64,000 nt of DNA from NCBI RefSeq assembly GCF_004337365.2, contig NZ_CP044016.1:4259507-4323506 (forward strand), read 5' to 3'. Shown in pieces: positions 8,330 to 17,591 of this stretch. Every line of letters starts with the position of its first letter. Within the stretch, counting starts at the first letter, position 1. The translations under genes were made by a program, and so were the position numbers. The DNA is from Rhizosphaericola mali. GTDB lineage: Bacteria; Bacteroidota; Bacteroidia; Chitinophagales; Chitinophagaceae. The notes beneath the pieces are model-generated. The model saw only the letters and a list, made by a program, of their open reading frames with translations. It searched no databases and had not been told where the DNA came from.

Positions 8330-9517
8330 TTAATTTTTATACAGTTCAAGACATTTATCCAAAACTTCTTTTGGAAAAATTGTAGCCATGTCGACAGAGG
8401 AAACATTATAAATCCATCTGTCGGCATTTTTCATTTTAGGTAAATATTCCAAATATTGTTTACTGTATATTACCGTATAGTTTGGAGAAAACTGCCCTAA
8501 GTCAGAAAATCTAAAGGATGACTCTCCATTTGCCATGACAACAGTTGGTTTTTCATTTAAGGCAACTCGAGCATGCACGGCAAATGTATCATTTGAAATC
8601 ATTAATGATGCAGCATTGATCCATGAAAAAGACTCCATAAGATTTGTTTTGCTCACCATAGAATACAATCGCTCATCTTTAATTTCATCTAAAATTCCTT
8701 GCGCAAACTCTTCCTCTCTATTTCCTCCTAGTAAAACAATCTCCTCTTCTTTATAACAAACCAGCAACTGACCGATTAGCTCAATCCAATATCTCAATGG
8801 CCAATTTTTACTCTTTTTAGAAGAGCCAATCATGCAAAGGATATATTTTTCAGGTAAATTTAGTTTAGGTAAAAGTTTTGCATTTATTGCAGGCTTTGTT
8901 ATGGAAATATTTGTGTCTGAAACCCAATTGACAAATCGTTGATTGAATAAAAACTCGTGTGTTAATTCAAAATTTTGAGGAAATAAATGATTGAAAAATG
9001 AGTCAGAAAGAATGTTTAATTTATCATACAAATAATAATTACTACTTCCATATTTTTTAATCGCATTTGTTGCTTCAATGATAATACCGCCAAGATTTAC
9101 ATCGGAAGTTCTTTCTAATTCTACAGCAATTTCTGCATTTATATTATTGATATTGGTAAAAATCTGACTTCGGTAATTATGATCTTTTTTGAATTGCTCC
9201 TTATCAATCCATAAAAATTCATCAACGGTATCTGTATCAAGTGTCTCTGCTATATTTTTATTTAACTTATTTCCTATAAAAATTATCTTGTAATCTTTAA
9301 ATTTAGGCGCATTTTTAATGATTGAAAATGTGTTTCTAGAAAGTATATAATCGCCAATTTCATCCATTCTAACCAAAATAATGATTTTGTTTTTAGAGGG
9401 ATGATTAGGAAGATGTTGAATGGCTTCTTTATTTAGAGCAACGAAAGCAATATGCTTTTTTACGCTTTTCTTCCTTTTAAATTTTCTAAGATATACAGAA
9501 ATTAATCTTTTTAGCAT
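8330..9517 (-). CDS. Glycosyltransferase family 9 (heptosyltransferase-like)
   Basis: 395 residues, longer than its three neighbours of about 330. The N-terminal block KIIILVRMDEIGDYILSRN matches the GT9 start (xxDxIGDxxL), and the C-terminal block MGSSKKSKNWPLRYW, then SMVSKTNLMES and ISNDTFAVHARVALN, is the GT9 donor-site pattern. GT9 enzymes transfer heptose or related sugars to the LPS core from the cytoplasmic face. It is the last gene of a four-gene minus-strand array, separated by 68 nt from the one upstream. It converges with zero spacing on the MsbA-like gene. An initial basic segment before the GT9 domain is extra and unexplained. Confidence 0.8.
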   Translation of the reverse strand: MLKRLISVYLRKFKRKKSVKKHIAFVALNKEAIQHLPNHPSKNKIIILVRMDEIGDYILSRNTFSIIKNAPKFKDYKIIFIGNKLNKNIAETLDTDTVDEFLWIDKEQFKKDHNYRSQIFTNINNINAEIAVELERTSDVNLGGIIIEATNAIKKYGSSNYYLYDKLNILSDSFFNHLFPQNFELTHEFLFNQRFVNWVSDTNISITKPAINAKLLPKLNLPEKYILCMIGSSKKSKNWPLRYWIELIGQLLVCYKEEEIVLLGGNREEEFAQGILDEIKDERLYSMVSKTNLMESFSWINAASLMISNDTFAVHARVALNEKPTVVMANGESSFRFSDLGQFSPNYTVIYSKQYLEYLPKMKNADRWIYNVSSVDMATIFPKEVLDKCLELYKN

Positions 9518-9585
9518 CTAATAACTCAATGTTAAAGTATGTTTTCAGTTTAGATTGTTTGCAAAGATTTGATAAAAATATTGCA

Positions 9586-10578
9586 TTAATATTTCATAAT
9601 GAGTAATTGTACCTCTTTATTTTTTATTTCATTCAAATAAAAATTGGCATCACTTTCTAAATTGTTTTTTTCTGGAAGCAATTTTGGGCAAACGATATCG
9701 ACATTTTTGCCAATAGGTTGCCATCTTCCTGGATGCACTGGACGAATAGGAATGAAAATCCCAATAGCATGCGTGCCGACACTTGCTGCAATATGTAACG
9801 GTCCTGTACTACAAGCTACTAAGGCATCTGCCTTTTGTATAAATGCAATAAATTGTCCTAAAGGCATTTTGCCACAGATATCAGTAACCCAATTGCCAGC
9901 AGTATTGAATAAGGTATCTAATTGAGCTCTTTCCTTTTCTGTACCAGAAACGAAAATTTTATATTTATTTGGATCAAGGTTTTGAATGAGCTGAATATAT
10001 TCTTCTATCGGCCATTCTCGAGCGGAACCTTGAGATTTTGGATGTAAAATGATATTTTTTTTGTCCGAGGATAGTAGATGAGAGAAGTTGCTATCCAAAT
10101 TTTGAATGCGTGTCATGATCGGCATTTGGCTTATTTCCGATAAGGGATAATCAACTTTTTTTACCAAAGTGGATAATAATTGAATATTCAATTGAGATTC
10201 ATGCAAGTCAGAATTTTTTCTACTTAGCTTGATCAATTTGTTGCAAGTCCACCAATGATATAACCGATTTTTTGTACCGATTCTTATTGGGATTTTTAAG
10301 GATTTGGCTCTTTTTGCAATCGCACTTTTCGGTAGGACATGAATGATACAATCTATTTTTTGCCCTTTAATCGTGACTTCATTTTGCATAAAATCATCCA
10401 AATCAATAAATTGATCGACATAAGTACAAGTTTCGATAACCGGTTGCGTATATTTTTTACCCAAAAAACCAATCACCGCATTGGGATAATTTTGTTTTAA
10501 AATATAAGCCAATGGCAAAGTCAATACAACATCACCAATACTATCTGTACGACTGATTAAGATACTTTTTAGTTCCAA
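9586..10578 (-). CDS. Glycosyltransferase family 9 (heptosyltransferase-like)
   Basis: 330 residues, the usual GT9 length. The start block ILISRTDSIGDVVLTLPLA and the C-terminal CSTGPLHIAASVGTHAIG followed by HPGRWQPIG are characteristic of the WaaC/WaaF superfamily. The start codon appears to be TTG (10576-10578), 4 nt after the stop of the upstream gene; no ATG or GTG is positioned to replace it. Tight spacing implies translational coupling. The substrate is likely an ADP- or GDP-activated heptose, or a hexose, in LPS core assembly (family knowledge; exact sugar not determinable). Confidence 0.85.
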   Translation of the reverse strand: MELKSILISRTDSIGDVVLTLPLAYILKQNYPNAVIGFLGKKYTQPVIETCTYVDQFIDLDDFMQNEVTIKGQKIDCIIHVLPKSAIAKRAKSLKIPIRIGTKNRLYHWWTCNKLIKLSRKNSDLHESQLNIQLLSTLVKKVDYPLSEISQMPIMTRIQNLDSNFSHLLSSDKKNIILHPKSQGSAREWPIEEYIQLIQNLDPNKYKIFVSGTEKERAQLDTLFNTAGNWVTDICGKMPLGQFIAFIQKADALVACSTGPLHIAASVGTHAIGIFIPIRPVHPGRWQPIGKNVDIVCPKLLPEKNNLESDANFYLNEIKNKEVQLLIMKY

Positions 10579-10582
10579 TGCC

Positions 10583-11581
10583 TTATTTATTTAACCAATT
10601 CATTAAAATATTTTGCACTGTAACAGGCAAAATGGTATTCATGTCATTATCTTTTCCTTCCAACGTAAAAACATGTTTACCAACAGGTCCCCAGCGTTGT
10701 ACGTTTTTCGTAACGACATCAGTATATAATCCCAACGTATATTTACCTAAAGCGGCAGAAATATGCGCTGGTCCAGTACTCCCCGCAACCAAACCATCAC
10801 TCGCATTGATCAACGCAATGTATTTTTCTAACGAAAGAGCACCAGAATCATGGTGATATTTCCCCTGATTTTTTTGTAGGAAATCACTCATTTTTTCCAA
10901 ATCTTGTTTGCTACCTCCGATGATAATATTGAATATCGTTGGATCTAAAATATTCAATAATTGAGAAAAATTATCCAAACCCCATTCTGGTCCGTTACCT
11001 GTTGTCAAAGGATGCAATACAAGATTGAATTTGTTTGGATCGATGAGATTGCTTTGTAATTCGGATGATAATTTTGGAATATTATGCAAACCGTAATATT
11101 GCGGTAATTCATCCAAACTAGGAACTTCTTTGATTCCTAATGCGCTCAACATTTTTATATCTAATTGAGATTCATTTAGATGTGATCGACTTCGACTAAA
11201 ATTTACCCATTTATTACAAGTGGACAAATGATGAATGGAATGAAAGGTTCCAATTCTATTTTTAATGCCTGTTTTTTGGATCAATTCAGCCAAGCCTTTA
11301 TCCGCTCTCAAATGAATGGCAGTATCTATTTGCAAACCAGAAAAAAACATTTGTAATTGCGTGTCCGTCAATTTGCATATTTCATCAAAATTGACAAATG
11401 CATCAATATTTTGAGACATTGCGACGATCGGTTGGGTATAACCACGGCCCAAAAAGCTGATTTTGATATCTGGAATATGTTTTTTCAATAAACCACACAA
11501 TGGCAACGCCAAAATGGTATCGCCCAACGCATCGTTGCGACAGACTAAAATATGTTTGGGATGGATTTTTCCAAATATCAT
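10583..11581 (-). CDS. Glycosyltransferase family 9 (heptosyltransferase-like)
   Basis: 332 residues. It opens with HILVCRNDALGDTILALPL (GT9 N-terminal motif) and carries AGSTGPAHISAALGKYTLGL followed by NVQRWGPVG in the donor-binding half. It is closely related to the next downstream gene: both show SxxHLNESQLxI(K/Q)(M/L)LS in the middle. That shared block suggests tandem duplication. It starts with ATG at 11581, 9 nt after the upstream GT9 gene ends. Confidence 0.85.
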   Translation of the reverse strand: MIFGKIHPKHILVCRNDALGDTILALPLCGLLKKHIPDIKISFLGRGYTQPIVAMSQNIDAFVNFDEICKLTDTQLQMFFSGLQIDTAIHLRADKGLAELIQKTGIKNRIGTFHSIHHLSTCNKWVNFSRSRSHLNESQLDIKMLSALGIKEVPSLDELPQYYGLHNIPKLSSELQSNLIDPNKFNLVLHPLTTGNGPEWGLDNFSQLLNILDPTIFNIIIGGSKQDLEKMSDFLQKNQGKYHHDSGALSLEKYIALINASDGLVAGSTGPAHISAALGKYTLGLYTDVVTKNVQRWGPVGKHVFTLEGKDNDMNTILPVTVQNILMNWLNK

Positions 11582-11590
11582 TTGTGTAGT

Positions 11591-12583
11591 TTAAAGTATA
11601 GAAATGAGTTGACTAGCGTGTATATCCTCAGCACATTTGAAATGACCTTTTGGACAAGCTTTGAATCCATGCAAACCGCAAGGGCGACATTCCAAATCTT
11701 CTGCAACTTCTATAATATGGCTTTCATCCGACAACGGTCCAAAACCAAAAGCTGGAATCGTACTGCAATAAATCGCAGCGACTGGCGCATTGACTGAAGA
11801 TGCAAAATGCATTGGAGCTGAATCATTGACATAATTCATAGCGGCTTTTTCTTGTAACGCTACGGATTGTAAAAAATTAAATTTTCCTGCCAAATTATAT
11901 ATTTCCAATTGTGGATTGGCTTTCAAAATTGATTCGCATAAATCCTTATCCGAAGGCGCTCCCAACAAATACACGATATAATCTTGATGCAATTCTTGCA
12001 AAAATTCAATCCATTTATGTGCTGGAAATTGCTTAGTAAACCAAACCGACGCCGGAGCAACACAGATATAAGGTTTTGATTGATAACCCTTTACCAATGC
12101 ATAATCTGCTGCTTGTGGATATAATCTTGGTTTGCATGCCTGATGATCTGTAAAATCTGCGATTAATGCTTGATTGCGATTGACCTCGTGCAAAGGCTTT
12201 TCAGGTGTGCTGACAATATGTTTAACTTTTTTGGAAAAAGCAAAACTCCAAGGATTTTTGTCAAAACCAATCGTTTCTTTTGCTTTGGAAAATGCGGTGA
12301 CAAATCCCGTTGCTGCAAATCGTTGTACATTAATTACTTTATCGTATCGTTCCGCTCTGACCTCTTGTAATAATTTCCAAAGATTTTTATACTTACCATT
12401 CTTTTTATCCCAGACATACGTTTTTCTGATTTTCGGATGATGTGTAAGCAAACCTTCATTTCCTTTTCTCAAGAAAAAATCAATTTGCGCAGCGGGAAAA
12501 AATTGAGCTAATTTTTCCACCAATGCGGTTGCCAAAACAACATCGCCGATAAATGCGGTCTGTATAATCAGAAATTTTTGCAT
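11591..12583 (-). CDS. WaaF-type lipopolysaccharide heptosyltransferase
   Basis: 330 residues; the member of the array closest to classical heptosyltransferase II. N-terminal FLIIQTAFIGDVVLATALVE; C-terminal NDSAPMHFASSVNAPVAAIY, and then the cysteine-containing tail CRPCGLHGFKACPKGHFKC, which is a hallmark of WaaF/RfaF proteins. It would transfer a heptose to the growing LPS inner core at the cytoplasmic membrane. As the first gene of the minus-strand array it lies just downstream of the terminator at 12622-12651, so the array probably has its own promoter in the 12584-12621 stretch, though I cannot see a convincing -7 box there. Confidence 0.85.
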   Translation of the reverse strand: MQKFLIIQTAFIGDVVLATALVEKLAQFFPAAQIDFFLRKGNEGLLTHHPKIRKTYVWDKKNGKYKNLWKLLQEVRAERYDKVINVQRFAATGFVTAFSKAKETIGFDKNPWSFAFSKKVKHIVSTPEKPLHEVNRNQALIADFTDHQACKPRLYPQAADYALVKGYQSKPYICVAPASVWFTKQFPAHKWIEFLQELHQDYIVYLLGAPSDKDLCESILKANPQLEIYNLAGKFNFLQSVALQEKAAMNYVNDSAPMHFASSVNAPVAAIYCSTIPAFGFGPLSDESHIIEVAEDLECRPCGLHGFKACPKGHFKCAEDIHASQLISIL

Positions 12584-12621
12584 GAGGGTGCAAGTTAATC
12601 AAAAGATAGAGCTCCTATATT

Positions 12622-12651
12622 AAAAAAGGTGTAAATATTCCTATTTACACC
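12622..12651 (-). terminator. Rho-independent terminator of the enoyl-CoA hydratase gene
   Basis: Arms GGTGTAAAT (12628-12636) and ATTTACACC (12643-12651) form a perfect 9-bp stem with a 6-nt loop. Reading the minus strand, the stem is followed immediately by six T residues (12627 down to 12622). It lies 24 nt past the stop of the minus-strand hydratase gene and separates it from the GT9 array. Confidence 0.85.
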
Positions 12652-12674
12652 CATTCAAAAAGATTATTTTATGT

Positions 12675-13463
12675 TTAGAACACGACACTTTTCTTCATTT
12701 TTTCCAAATATTCGCGTGCTTGATCCATCACGACCAATTTGGAACTGATTCTCGCTTTTTCTTCCAAAAGCGTATCCCAATTTTCCGTGCCTACCCAAAG
12801 AGATTTCTTCATTTCTTCGGTCACTTTTGGATCTACTTGAGATAAAGAAGTGGAAAGGCGTGTGATAGAATCTTCCATGCTGCGTTTATTTGGATGCAAT
12901 TCTGCATATAAACCCTTTCTTCTTGCCCAATCTGCGCTTCTCCAAAGATGTGCGTCGATCGCTAATTGGCTAAATGCAGATAAGCCCATTTTTCTCTGTA
13001 TTGCCGGTCCGATGGTAAATGGTCCGAAGCCAATGCACAATTCGCTCAATCTTACATCTGCTCCTTCCAATGCAATAGCATAATCTGCTGCTGCTACCAA
13101 TCCAACGCCACCGCCAACACATTTACCGTGAACTGCTACGACGATGAATTTTGGACATTTGCGCATTGCGTTAATTACTCTTGCAAATCCACTAAAAAAT
13201 TTGAAGCCTTCTTCTGGTGTTTTCATTGGAATCAATTCTTCCAATAAAGTACCCGAACAAAAAACGTCGTGTTCGATCGAGCGAAGTACTACGACTTTCG
13301 CTTCTGCGCTGTTTCCTGCAGATTGCACTGCTATAGCCAAATCTTCCAATAATTTTCCGGGAAGAGAATTACCTTTTGGATGATAAAATTCTATCGTTGC
13401 GATGTGATTTCTCACGGATGATCTAACATATCCTTGCGTTATATCTTTATTGTCCTCTGCCAT
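12675..13463 (-). CDS. Enoyl-CoA hydratase/isomerase family protein
   Basis: 262 residues from the ATG at 13463 (MAEDNKDI...). A longer open frame reaches 13592 but would abut the divergent gene and add a non-conserved basic leader, so the internal start is preferred. The crotonase fold is indicated by RSIEHDVFCSG (first oxyanion-hole strand) and VHGKCVGGGVGLVAAADYAI (second oxyanion-hole Gly). The next block, LSELCIGFGPFTIGP, carries an acidic residue where catalytic Glu occurs in hydratases. It would act on an acyl-CoA in fatty acid or amino acid breakdown; the substrate is unknown. It is monocistronic, with a terminator just downstream, and is divergent from ggt. Confidence 0.85.
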   Translation of the reverse strand: MAEDNKDITQGYVRSSVRNHIATIEFYHPKGNSLPGKLLEDLAIAVQSAGNSAEAKVVVLRSIEHDVFCSGTLLEELIPMKTPEEGFKFFSGFARVINAMRKCPKFIVVAVHGKCVGGGVGLVAAADYAIALEGADVRLSELCIGFGPFTIGPAIQRKMGLSAFSQLAIDAHLWRSADWARRKGLYAELHPNKRSMEDSITRLSTSLSQVDPKVTEEMKKSLWVGTENWDTLLEEKARISSKLVVMDQAREYLEKMKKSVVF

Positions 13464-13592
13464 AATTATTTGTTTTGAAAGTTCTAATATAGGGTAAAAA
13501 TACAAATTTGCGTGTTTGAAAAATGTTATTAAAAAAAACTTCTCAAATGTAGCATTGGCATTTTGCCTTAACTTAGCAATAAATCGACACAC

Positions 13593-15311
13593 ATGAAAAA
13601 ATATATACTAATAATAGCTGCTTATTTGGTTCATATTCAAGCAGATGCACAGAAATCTATCGTTGGAAATGGATTGGAAATTGATCCATATCATTACACG
13701 AGCCAAAGAGAAGGAGTCTTTACAAATGGAACGGTGGTATGTGCACATCCATTAGCTGCTCAAGTCGGTGTTGCAATGATGAAACACGGAGGAAATGCAT
13801 TTGACGCGGCGATAGCGACTCAATTAGCCTTGGCGGTAGTATATCCTGGCGCCGGTAATATTGGCGGTGGTGGATTTATGACAGCAAGAAGAGCTGTAGA
13901 TGGTAAGACAATTACTTTAGATTTTAGAGAAAAAGCACCAGGGCATGCGAGTCGAGATATGTATTTGGATAAATCCGGAAATGCGAGTACTGAATTGTCC
14001 CAAAATGGACATTTATCCGTAGGTGTTCCCGGAACCGTCGCTGGATTATTCAAAACCTTACCATATGCAAAATTGACTTTTGCAGAATTGATCCAACCCG
14101 CTATTGATTTGGCAAAAAATGGATATGTAATTACAGAAAAAGAAGCCGACGGTTTGAATACCGATCGGGAAAATTTTATCAAATACAATACTTCCAAAGA
14201 AATAGCTTTCGTCAAACCAGAATTATGGAAAGCGGGCGATACGTTATTTCAGAAAGACCTAGCAGAAACGCTTGAACGAATCAAGAAAAATGGTCCTAAA
14301 GGTTTTTACGAAGGAAAAACTGCAGATTATATCGTAGAGGAAATGAAACGCGGTCATGGCTTGATTACGTTGGAAGATTTGAAAAAATATGAAGCGGTCG
14401 AAAGACCTCCATTGCATTTTATGTATAGAGGTTATGAAATCGTAAGTTTTCCTCCTCCAAGTAGCGGCGGTTTGCTATTGGCTCAAATGCTAAAAATGAT
14501 CGAACCATTTCCGGTAAAAGATTTTGGTTTTCATTCTGTTATGCAGATCCATTTAATGGCAGAAGCGGAGAGAAGAGCGTATGCTGATCGTGCAAAATAT
14601 ATGGGAGATCCTGATTTTTGGAAAGTGCCAGATTCTATTTTGATGAGCAATAAATATTTAATGCAAAGAATGAGCGATTTCAATCCCGATTCTGCAACGC
14701 CGTCGACCAATGTGACGGCAGGATTGATTCATCAAAGTGAAGAAACTACACATATCAGTATTTCGGATAAAGCAGGCAATATGGTTTCTATCACGACAAC
14801 TTTGAATAACCATTTCGGAAGTAAAACGGTTGCCGGAAAAGCTGGTTTCATTTTGAATGATGAAATGGATGATTTTAGTATCAAACCTGGCGTGCCTAAT
14901 TTGTATGGCGCAGTTGGGGGAGAAGCGAATGCGATTGCTGCGAATAAAAGAATGTTGAGCTCTATGGCGCCAACCTTGATTTTAAAAGATAGTAAACCTT
15001 TTGTTGTCGTAGGAACGCCAGGTGGTACGACGATTCCGACTTCTGTTTTCCAAAGTATTGTAGATGTTGTAGATTTTAATATGCCGTTGAGCGAAACGAT
15101 TAATTCGCCTAAATTTCACCATCAATGGGTTCCTGATTATTTGTATGTAGAAAAAGGATTTGCTGCGGACACATTAAGTGCATTACAAAAAATGGGATAT
15201 CAAATCAAAGAGCGTGGTCCAATTGGTCGTACAGAAATGATTGAATTTAAAGGTGGACAATTAATCTCGGCTTCGGATAAAAGAGGAGATGATAGCGTGG
15301 CGGGATATTAG
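13593..15311 (+). CDS. ggt: Gamma-glutamyltransferase (periplasmic)
   Basis: 572 residues, the normal GGT length. Residues 1-19 form a signal peptide (MKKYILIIAAYLVHIQADA), so the enzyme is exported. The N-terminal large-subunit block NAFDAAIATQLALAVVYPGA and the autoprocessing site EETTHISISD are present; Thr386 before His would be the new N-terminal nucleophile after self-cleavage. The C-terminal SSMAPTLILKD and VVGTPGGTTIPT are standard substrate-site blocks. It cleaves glutathione and other gamma-glutamyl compounds and can transfer the glutamyl group to amino acids. A degenerate -7 box (TAACTTAG, 13569-13576) precedes the ATG. No obvious operon partner. Confidence 0.95.
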   Translation: MKKYILIIAAYLVHIQADAQKSIVGNGLEIDPYHYTSQREGVFTNGTVVCAHPLAAQVGVAMMKHGGNAFDAAIATQLALAVVYPGAGNIGGGGFMTARRAVDGKTITLDFREKAPGHASRDMYLDKSGNASTELSQNGHLSVGVPGTVAGLFKTLPYAKLTFAELIQPAIDLAKNGYVITEKEADGLNTDRENFIKYNTSKEIAFVKPELWKAGDTLFQKDLAETLERIKKNGPKGFYEGKTADYIVEEMKRGHGLITLEDLKKYEAVERPPLHFMYRGYEIVSFPPPSSGGLLLAQMLKMIEPFPVKDFGFHSVMQIHLMAEAERRAYADRAKYMGDPDFWKVPDSILMSNKYLMQRMSDFNPDSATPSTNVTAGLIHQSEETTHISISDKAGNMVSITTTLNNHFGSKTVAGKAGFILNDEMDDFSIKPGVPNLYGAVGGEANAIAANKRMLSSMAPTLILKDSKPFVVVGTPGGTTIPTSVFQSIVDVVDFNMPLSETINSPKFHHQWVPDYLYVEKGFAADTLSALQKMGYQIKERGPIGRTEMIEFKGGQLISASDKRGDDSVAGY

Positions 15312-15368
15312 TTATATTTTGAAATAGGAAATTAGAAATGGGAAATGTGAGGAAATGAACTCTTTCTC

Positions 15369-15432
15369 GCGCCAGCATTAGCGAAGCGGTGCTGGTGTGC
15401 TCTTTCACACAAGTAACGTTCGTTCCTCACTA
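15369..15432 (+). repeat. Structured intergenic repeat, copy A
   Basis: A 64-nt element that recurs at 17592-17655 in the same orientation with 56 of 64 identical bases. It contains two hairpins: CCAGCA/TGCTGG (from 15372) and GTGTG/CACAC (from 15395). The wider segment 15365-15446 is bounded by inverted TCTCGCG/CGCGAGA ends, extended inward by AGCATTAG on each side. No coding potential is evident. Confidence 0.85.
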
Positions 15433-15476
15433 ATGCTTTCGCGAGATATGATAATATGTCAACAATTGTTTTGAAA

Positions 15477-16667
15477 ATGAAAAGATTATTACTGCTTGTT
15501 ATTTTCTTAGCCAATTCAATATTTTTATTTGCTCAAACTAAGAGTGATTCCGTCTATTTGTTTGAGAATAAAATATTAGAAAAATGTAAAATTGATTCTA
15601 ATTTTTACTTCAAGGGTGGATTTGCATCTTCAGATCTTGCTTTGATAGGTCTATATCAAGAGGGTTTGAAATTATACGATAGTGCACGGAGGAAAGAATC
15701 ATTTGAAGTTACTGATAGTCTCAAAACTGCACTATCTCAATTAAAAGCCATTGATCCAATTCTTTACATCCTTGAACAGGCAAAAAAAACTTCAATTATT
15801 ATATTTAACGAAGCGCATTACAATCCAAGAAATAGAGTATTTGTCGTGTCTTTATTGCACTCTTTGAAAAATATTGGATATTCTGTTTTTGCAGCGGAAA
15901 CTTTTTCAAATAAAAAGTCTTTTGGCAATATTCAACATCCATCTCTTGAAACGGGATATTATAGTGCTCAACCTCAGTTTGGAAACATGATAAGACTAGC
16001 CGTTAAATTAGGTTATAAATTATTGCCATATGAAGATACAACACTTTACAAAAGACATAGGGAAATGGAAGAGGCTACAAATATTGCGAATTTTCTGTCC
16101 AACAATCCAAATTCAAAAATAATTATCTACTGTGGATTGGATCATATTTTTGAAACTCCAATTGCTATGAATCAAAAGGATAGCCTTCATTTTATGGCAA
16201 ATATTTTAAAAAAGATGACTAAGGTTGATCCATTTACGGTGGATCAGGTTTATTTAAGAGAACGAAGCAATTTTCACTTGGAACGACCAGAACGTCAACT
16301 ACTTAATTCAGATAAGTATGCACTGTTTCAATACCCGAATGGTAAAATATTTTCCATGAAATATACGGATGTTTCCTTATATACACCAGCTACAAAAACA
16401 AAATACAATAGACCTTCTTGGATATTTGAAAATCATATGTTGCCATTATTCTTACCAATCAATAAGATAAAAATATCATTTCCAATAATGGTAAAAGTGT
16501 ATTTAAGATCTGATAATGTGAATAATGCAATCCCTATTGATGTCCTTGAAGTTAAAAATAAATTAGACTTAAATCGAACGGCATTGGCTGTATACCCAAA
16601 ATCTGATTATCAAATAGTAGTCAATAATGAAAAAAATGAAGTATGCTCATTTTACGTAGGTAATTAA
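15477..16667 (+). CDS. Secreted Tiki/ChaN/EreA-like protein of unknown function
   Basis: 396 residues from the ATG at 15477, which directly begins the signal peptide MKRLLLLVIFLANSIFLFAQ; an in-frame ATG at 15456 would put extra residues before it. I do not recognise a precise family. The core has IIIFNEAHYNPRNRVF (about residue 110), AAETF (about 139) and CGLDHIFE (about 218). This Glu/His...Glu...His spacing resembles the Tiki superfamily that includes ChaN (haem-binding), TraB and erythromycin esterase proteins; this is a distant match by eye. It is followed after 79 nt by a PKD lipoprotein, and the two genes are bracketed by repeat copies A and B. Confidence 0.65.
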   Translation: MKRLLLLVIFLANSIFLFAQTKSDSVYLFENKILEKCKIDSNFYFKGGFASSDLALIGLYQEGLKLYDSARRKESFEVTDSLKTALSQLKAIDPILYILEQAKKTSIIIFNEAHYNPRNRVFVVSLLHSLKNIGYSVFAAETFSNKKSFGNIQHPSLETGYYSAQPQFGNMIRLAVKLGYKLLPYEDTTLYKRHREMEEATNIANFLSNNPNSKIIIYCGLDHIFETPIAMNQKDSLHFMANILKKMTKVDPFTVDQVYLRERSNFHLERPERQLLNSDKYALFQYPNGKIFSMKYTDVSLYTPATKTKYNRPSWIFENHMLPLFLPINKIKISFPIMVKVYLRSDNVNNAIPIDVLEVKNKLDLNRTALAVYPKSDYQIVVNNEKNEVCSFYVGN

Positions 16668-16698
16668 AAAATGCACTTAGAATAAAAATGAGGCATTT

Positions 16699-16718
16699 AA
16701 TGTAAATAAAATTACATT
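16699..16718. terminator. Weak A+T-rich hairpin after the Tiki-like gene
   Basis: AATGTAA and TTACATT form a 7-bp stem with a 6-nt loop 31 nt after the stop at 16667. It has no G+C-rich core and no long T-run, so termination efficiency would be low. Confidence 0.3.
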
Positions 16719-16746
16719 TGTTAGACATTCACCTAATGTATAACAT

Positions 16747-17565
16747 ATGCGATCTTTTTCTACCCTCATGCTGATTGTAGTATTGGCTATATCTGCGTGT
16801 TCAAAAAATGAGAACTTAATATCTTCAAACAATCAAGACAAGGTTCGTGATTTTTCTTTTGTAAATAAGAATGGTGATATTATCGGAGATTCATTAACGT
16901 GGACAACTTATTTATCGATTTCCGTTCAAAATAATGATGATACTTCCTTATTTAATTATAAATGGAAAATAGGCGATGCGGATAATAATATATCTGACTA
17001 TACAAAAACTCCAAGTATAATTTACAATATGCCAGGAACGTATATTGTAAAAAGGTATGCATATAATAAATCGAATAATGATTTGGTTGATTCTACGTCC
17101 AGAACTGTTTTCGTAGCAAATAGAACGTTAAAAGATATAAAAATTGATCTCTTAGACTGGACGAAAGTTTTTGGAGAGGTTGATATTCCTGCCGATGCAA
17201 AAATTGATTTATTTGCAAGAATATATAAGGATGTCAAAAATTCAAATAATGATTATATTTTTAACAATGCAGAAGTTTTGATGGAGAGTGATACATTAAA
17301 AAATATAGCGAACAATACAACTAATATAATCTTTGAATCCAACAATCAACGCTCACTTTATATGAGCATCAATAACAGTTTGCATGCGTTATACGGAATT
17401 TATAATGGAAAAGTATATTTACTTGCGGCGGATTGGTTTAGTGGTATTGGAGGCAGTATGAGTGAAACGTATGGTCCAAATAACGCTTATATAACATCTA
17501 CTTATACTACCAGTACGGGCTCCGGTATTATGGCTTTTGATGGCGTTTTTGATTTCACGAAATAA
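16747..17565 (+). CDS. PKD-domain lipoprotein, unknown function
   Basis: 272 residues. The N-terminus ends in the lipobox AISAC with Cys18, so the mature protein would be a lipoprotein. Residues about 35-125 look like a PKD-type beta-sandwich: FNYKWKIGDADNN, then the typical PGTYIVKRYAYN turn and strand. The remainder is beta-rich without a recognised catalytic motif. PKD domains usually mediate glycan or protein contacts outside the cell. It shares the repeat-flanked segment with the Tiki-like gene and may be co-expressed with it (79-nt gap with only a weak hairpin). Confidence 0.7.
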   Translation: MRSFSTLMLIVVLAISACSKNENLISSNNQDKVRDFSFVNKNGDIIGDSLTWTTYLSISVQNNDDTSLFNYKWKIGDADNNISDYTKTPSIIYNMPGTYIVKRYAYNKSNNDLVDSTSRTVFVANRTLKDIKIDLLDWTKVFGEVDIPADAKIDLFARIYKDVKNSNNDYIFNNAEVLMESDTLKNIANNTTNIIFESNNQRSLYMSINNSLHALYGIYNGKVYLLAADWFSGIGGSMSETYGPNNAYITSTYTTSTGSGIMAFDGVFDFTK

Positions 17566-17591
17566 AATTTTTAATTTCTTACTTTGGCTCG

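Noticed and set aside
13464-13592. N-terminal extension of the enoyl-CoA hydratase to 13592
   Set aside because: It would abut the ggt start and adds 43 non-conserved residues, leaving no room for the two divergent promoters.
13820-14215. 131-codon open frame antisense to ggt
   Set aside because: It lies wholly inside the well-supported ggt gene and its product has no domain or signal; a shadow of the G+C distribution of ggt codons.
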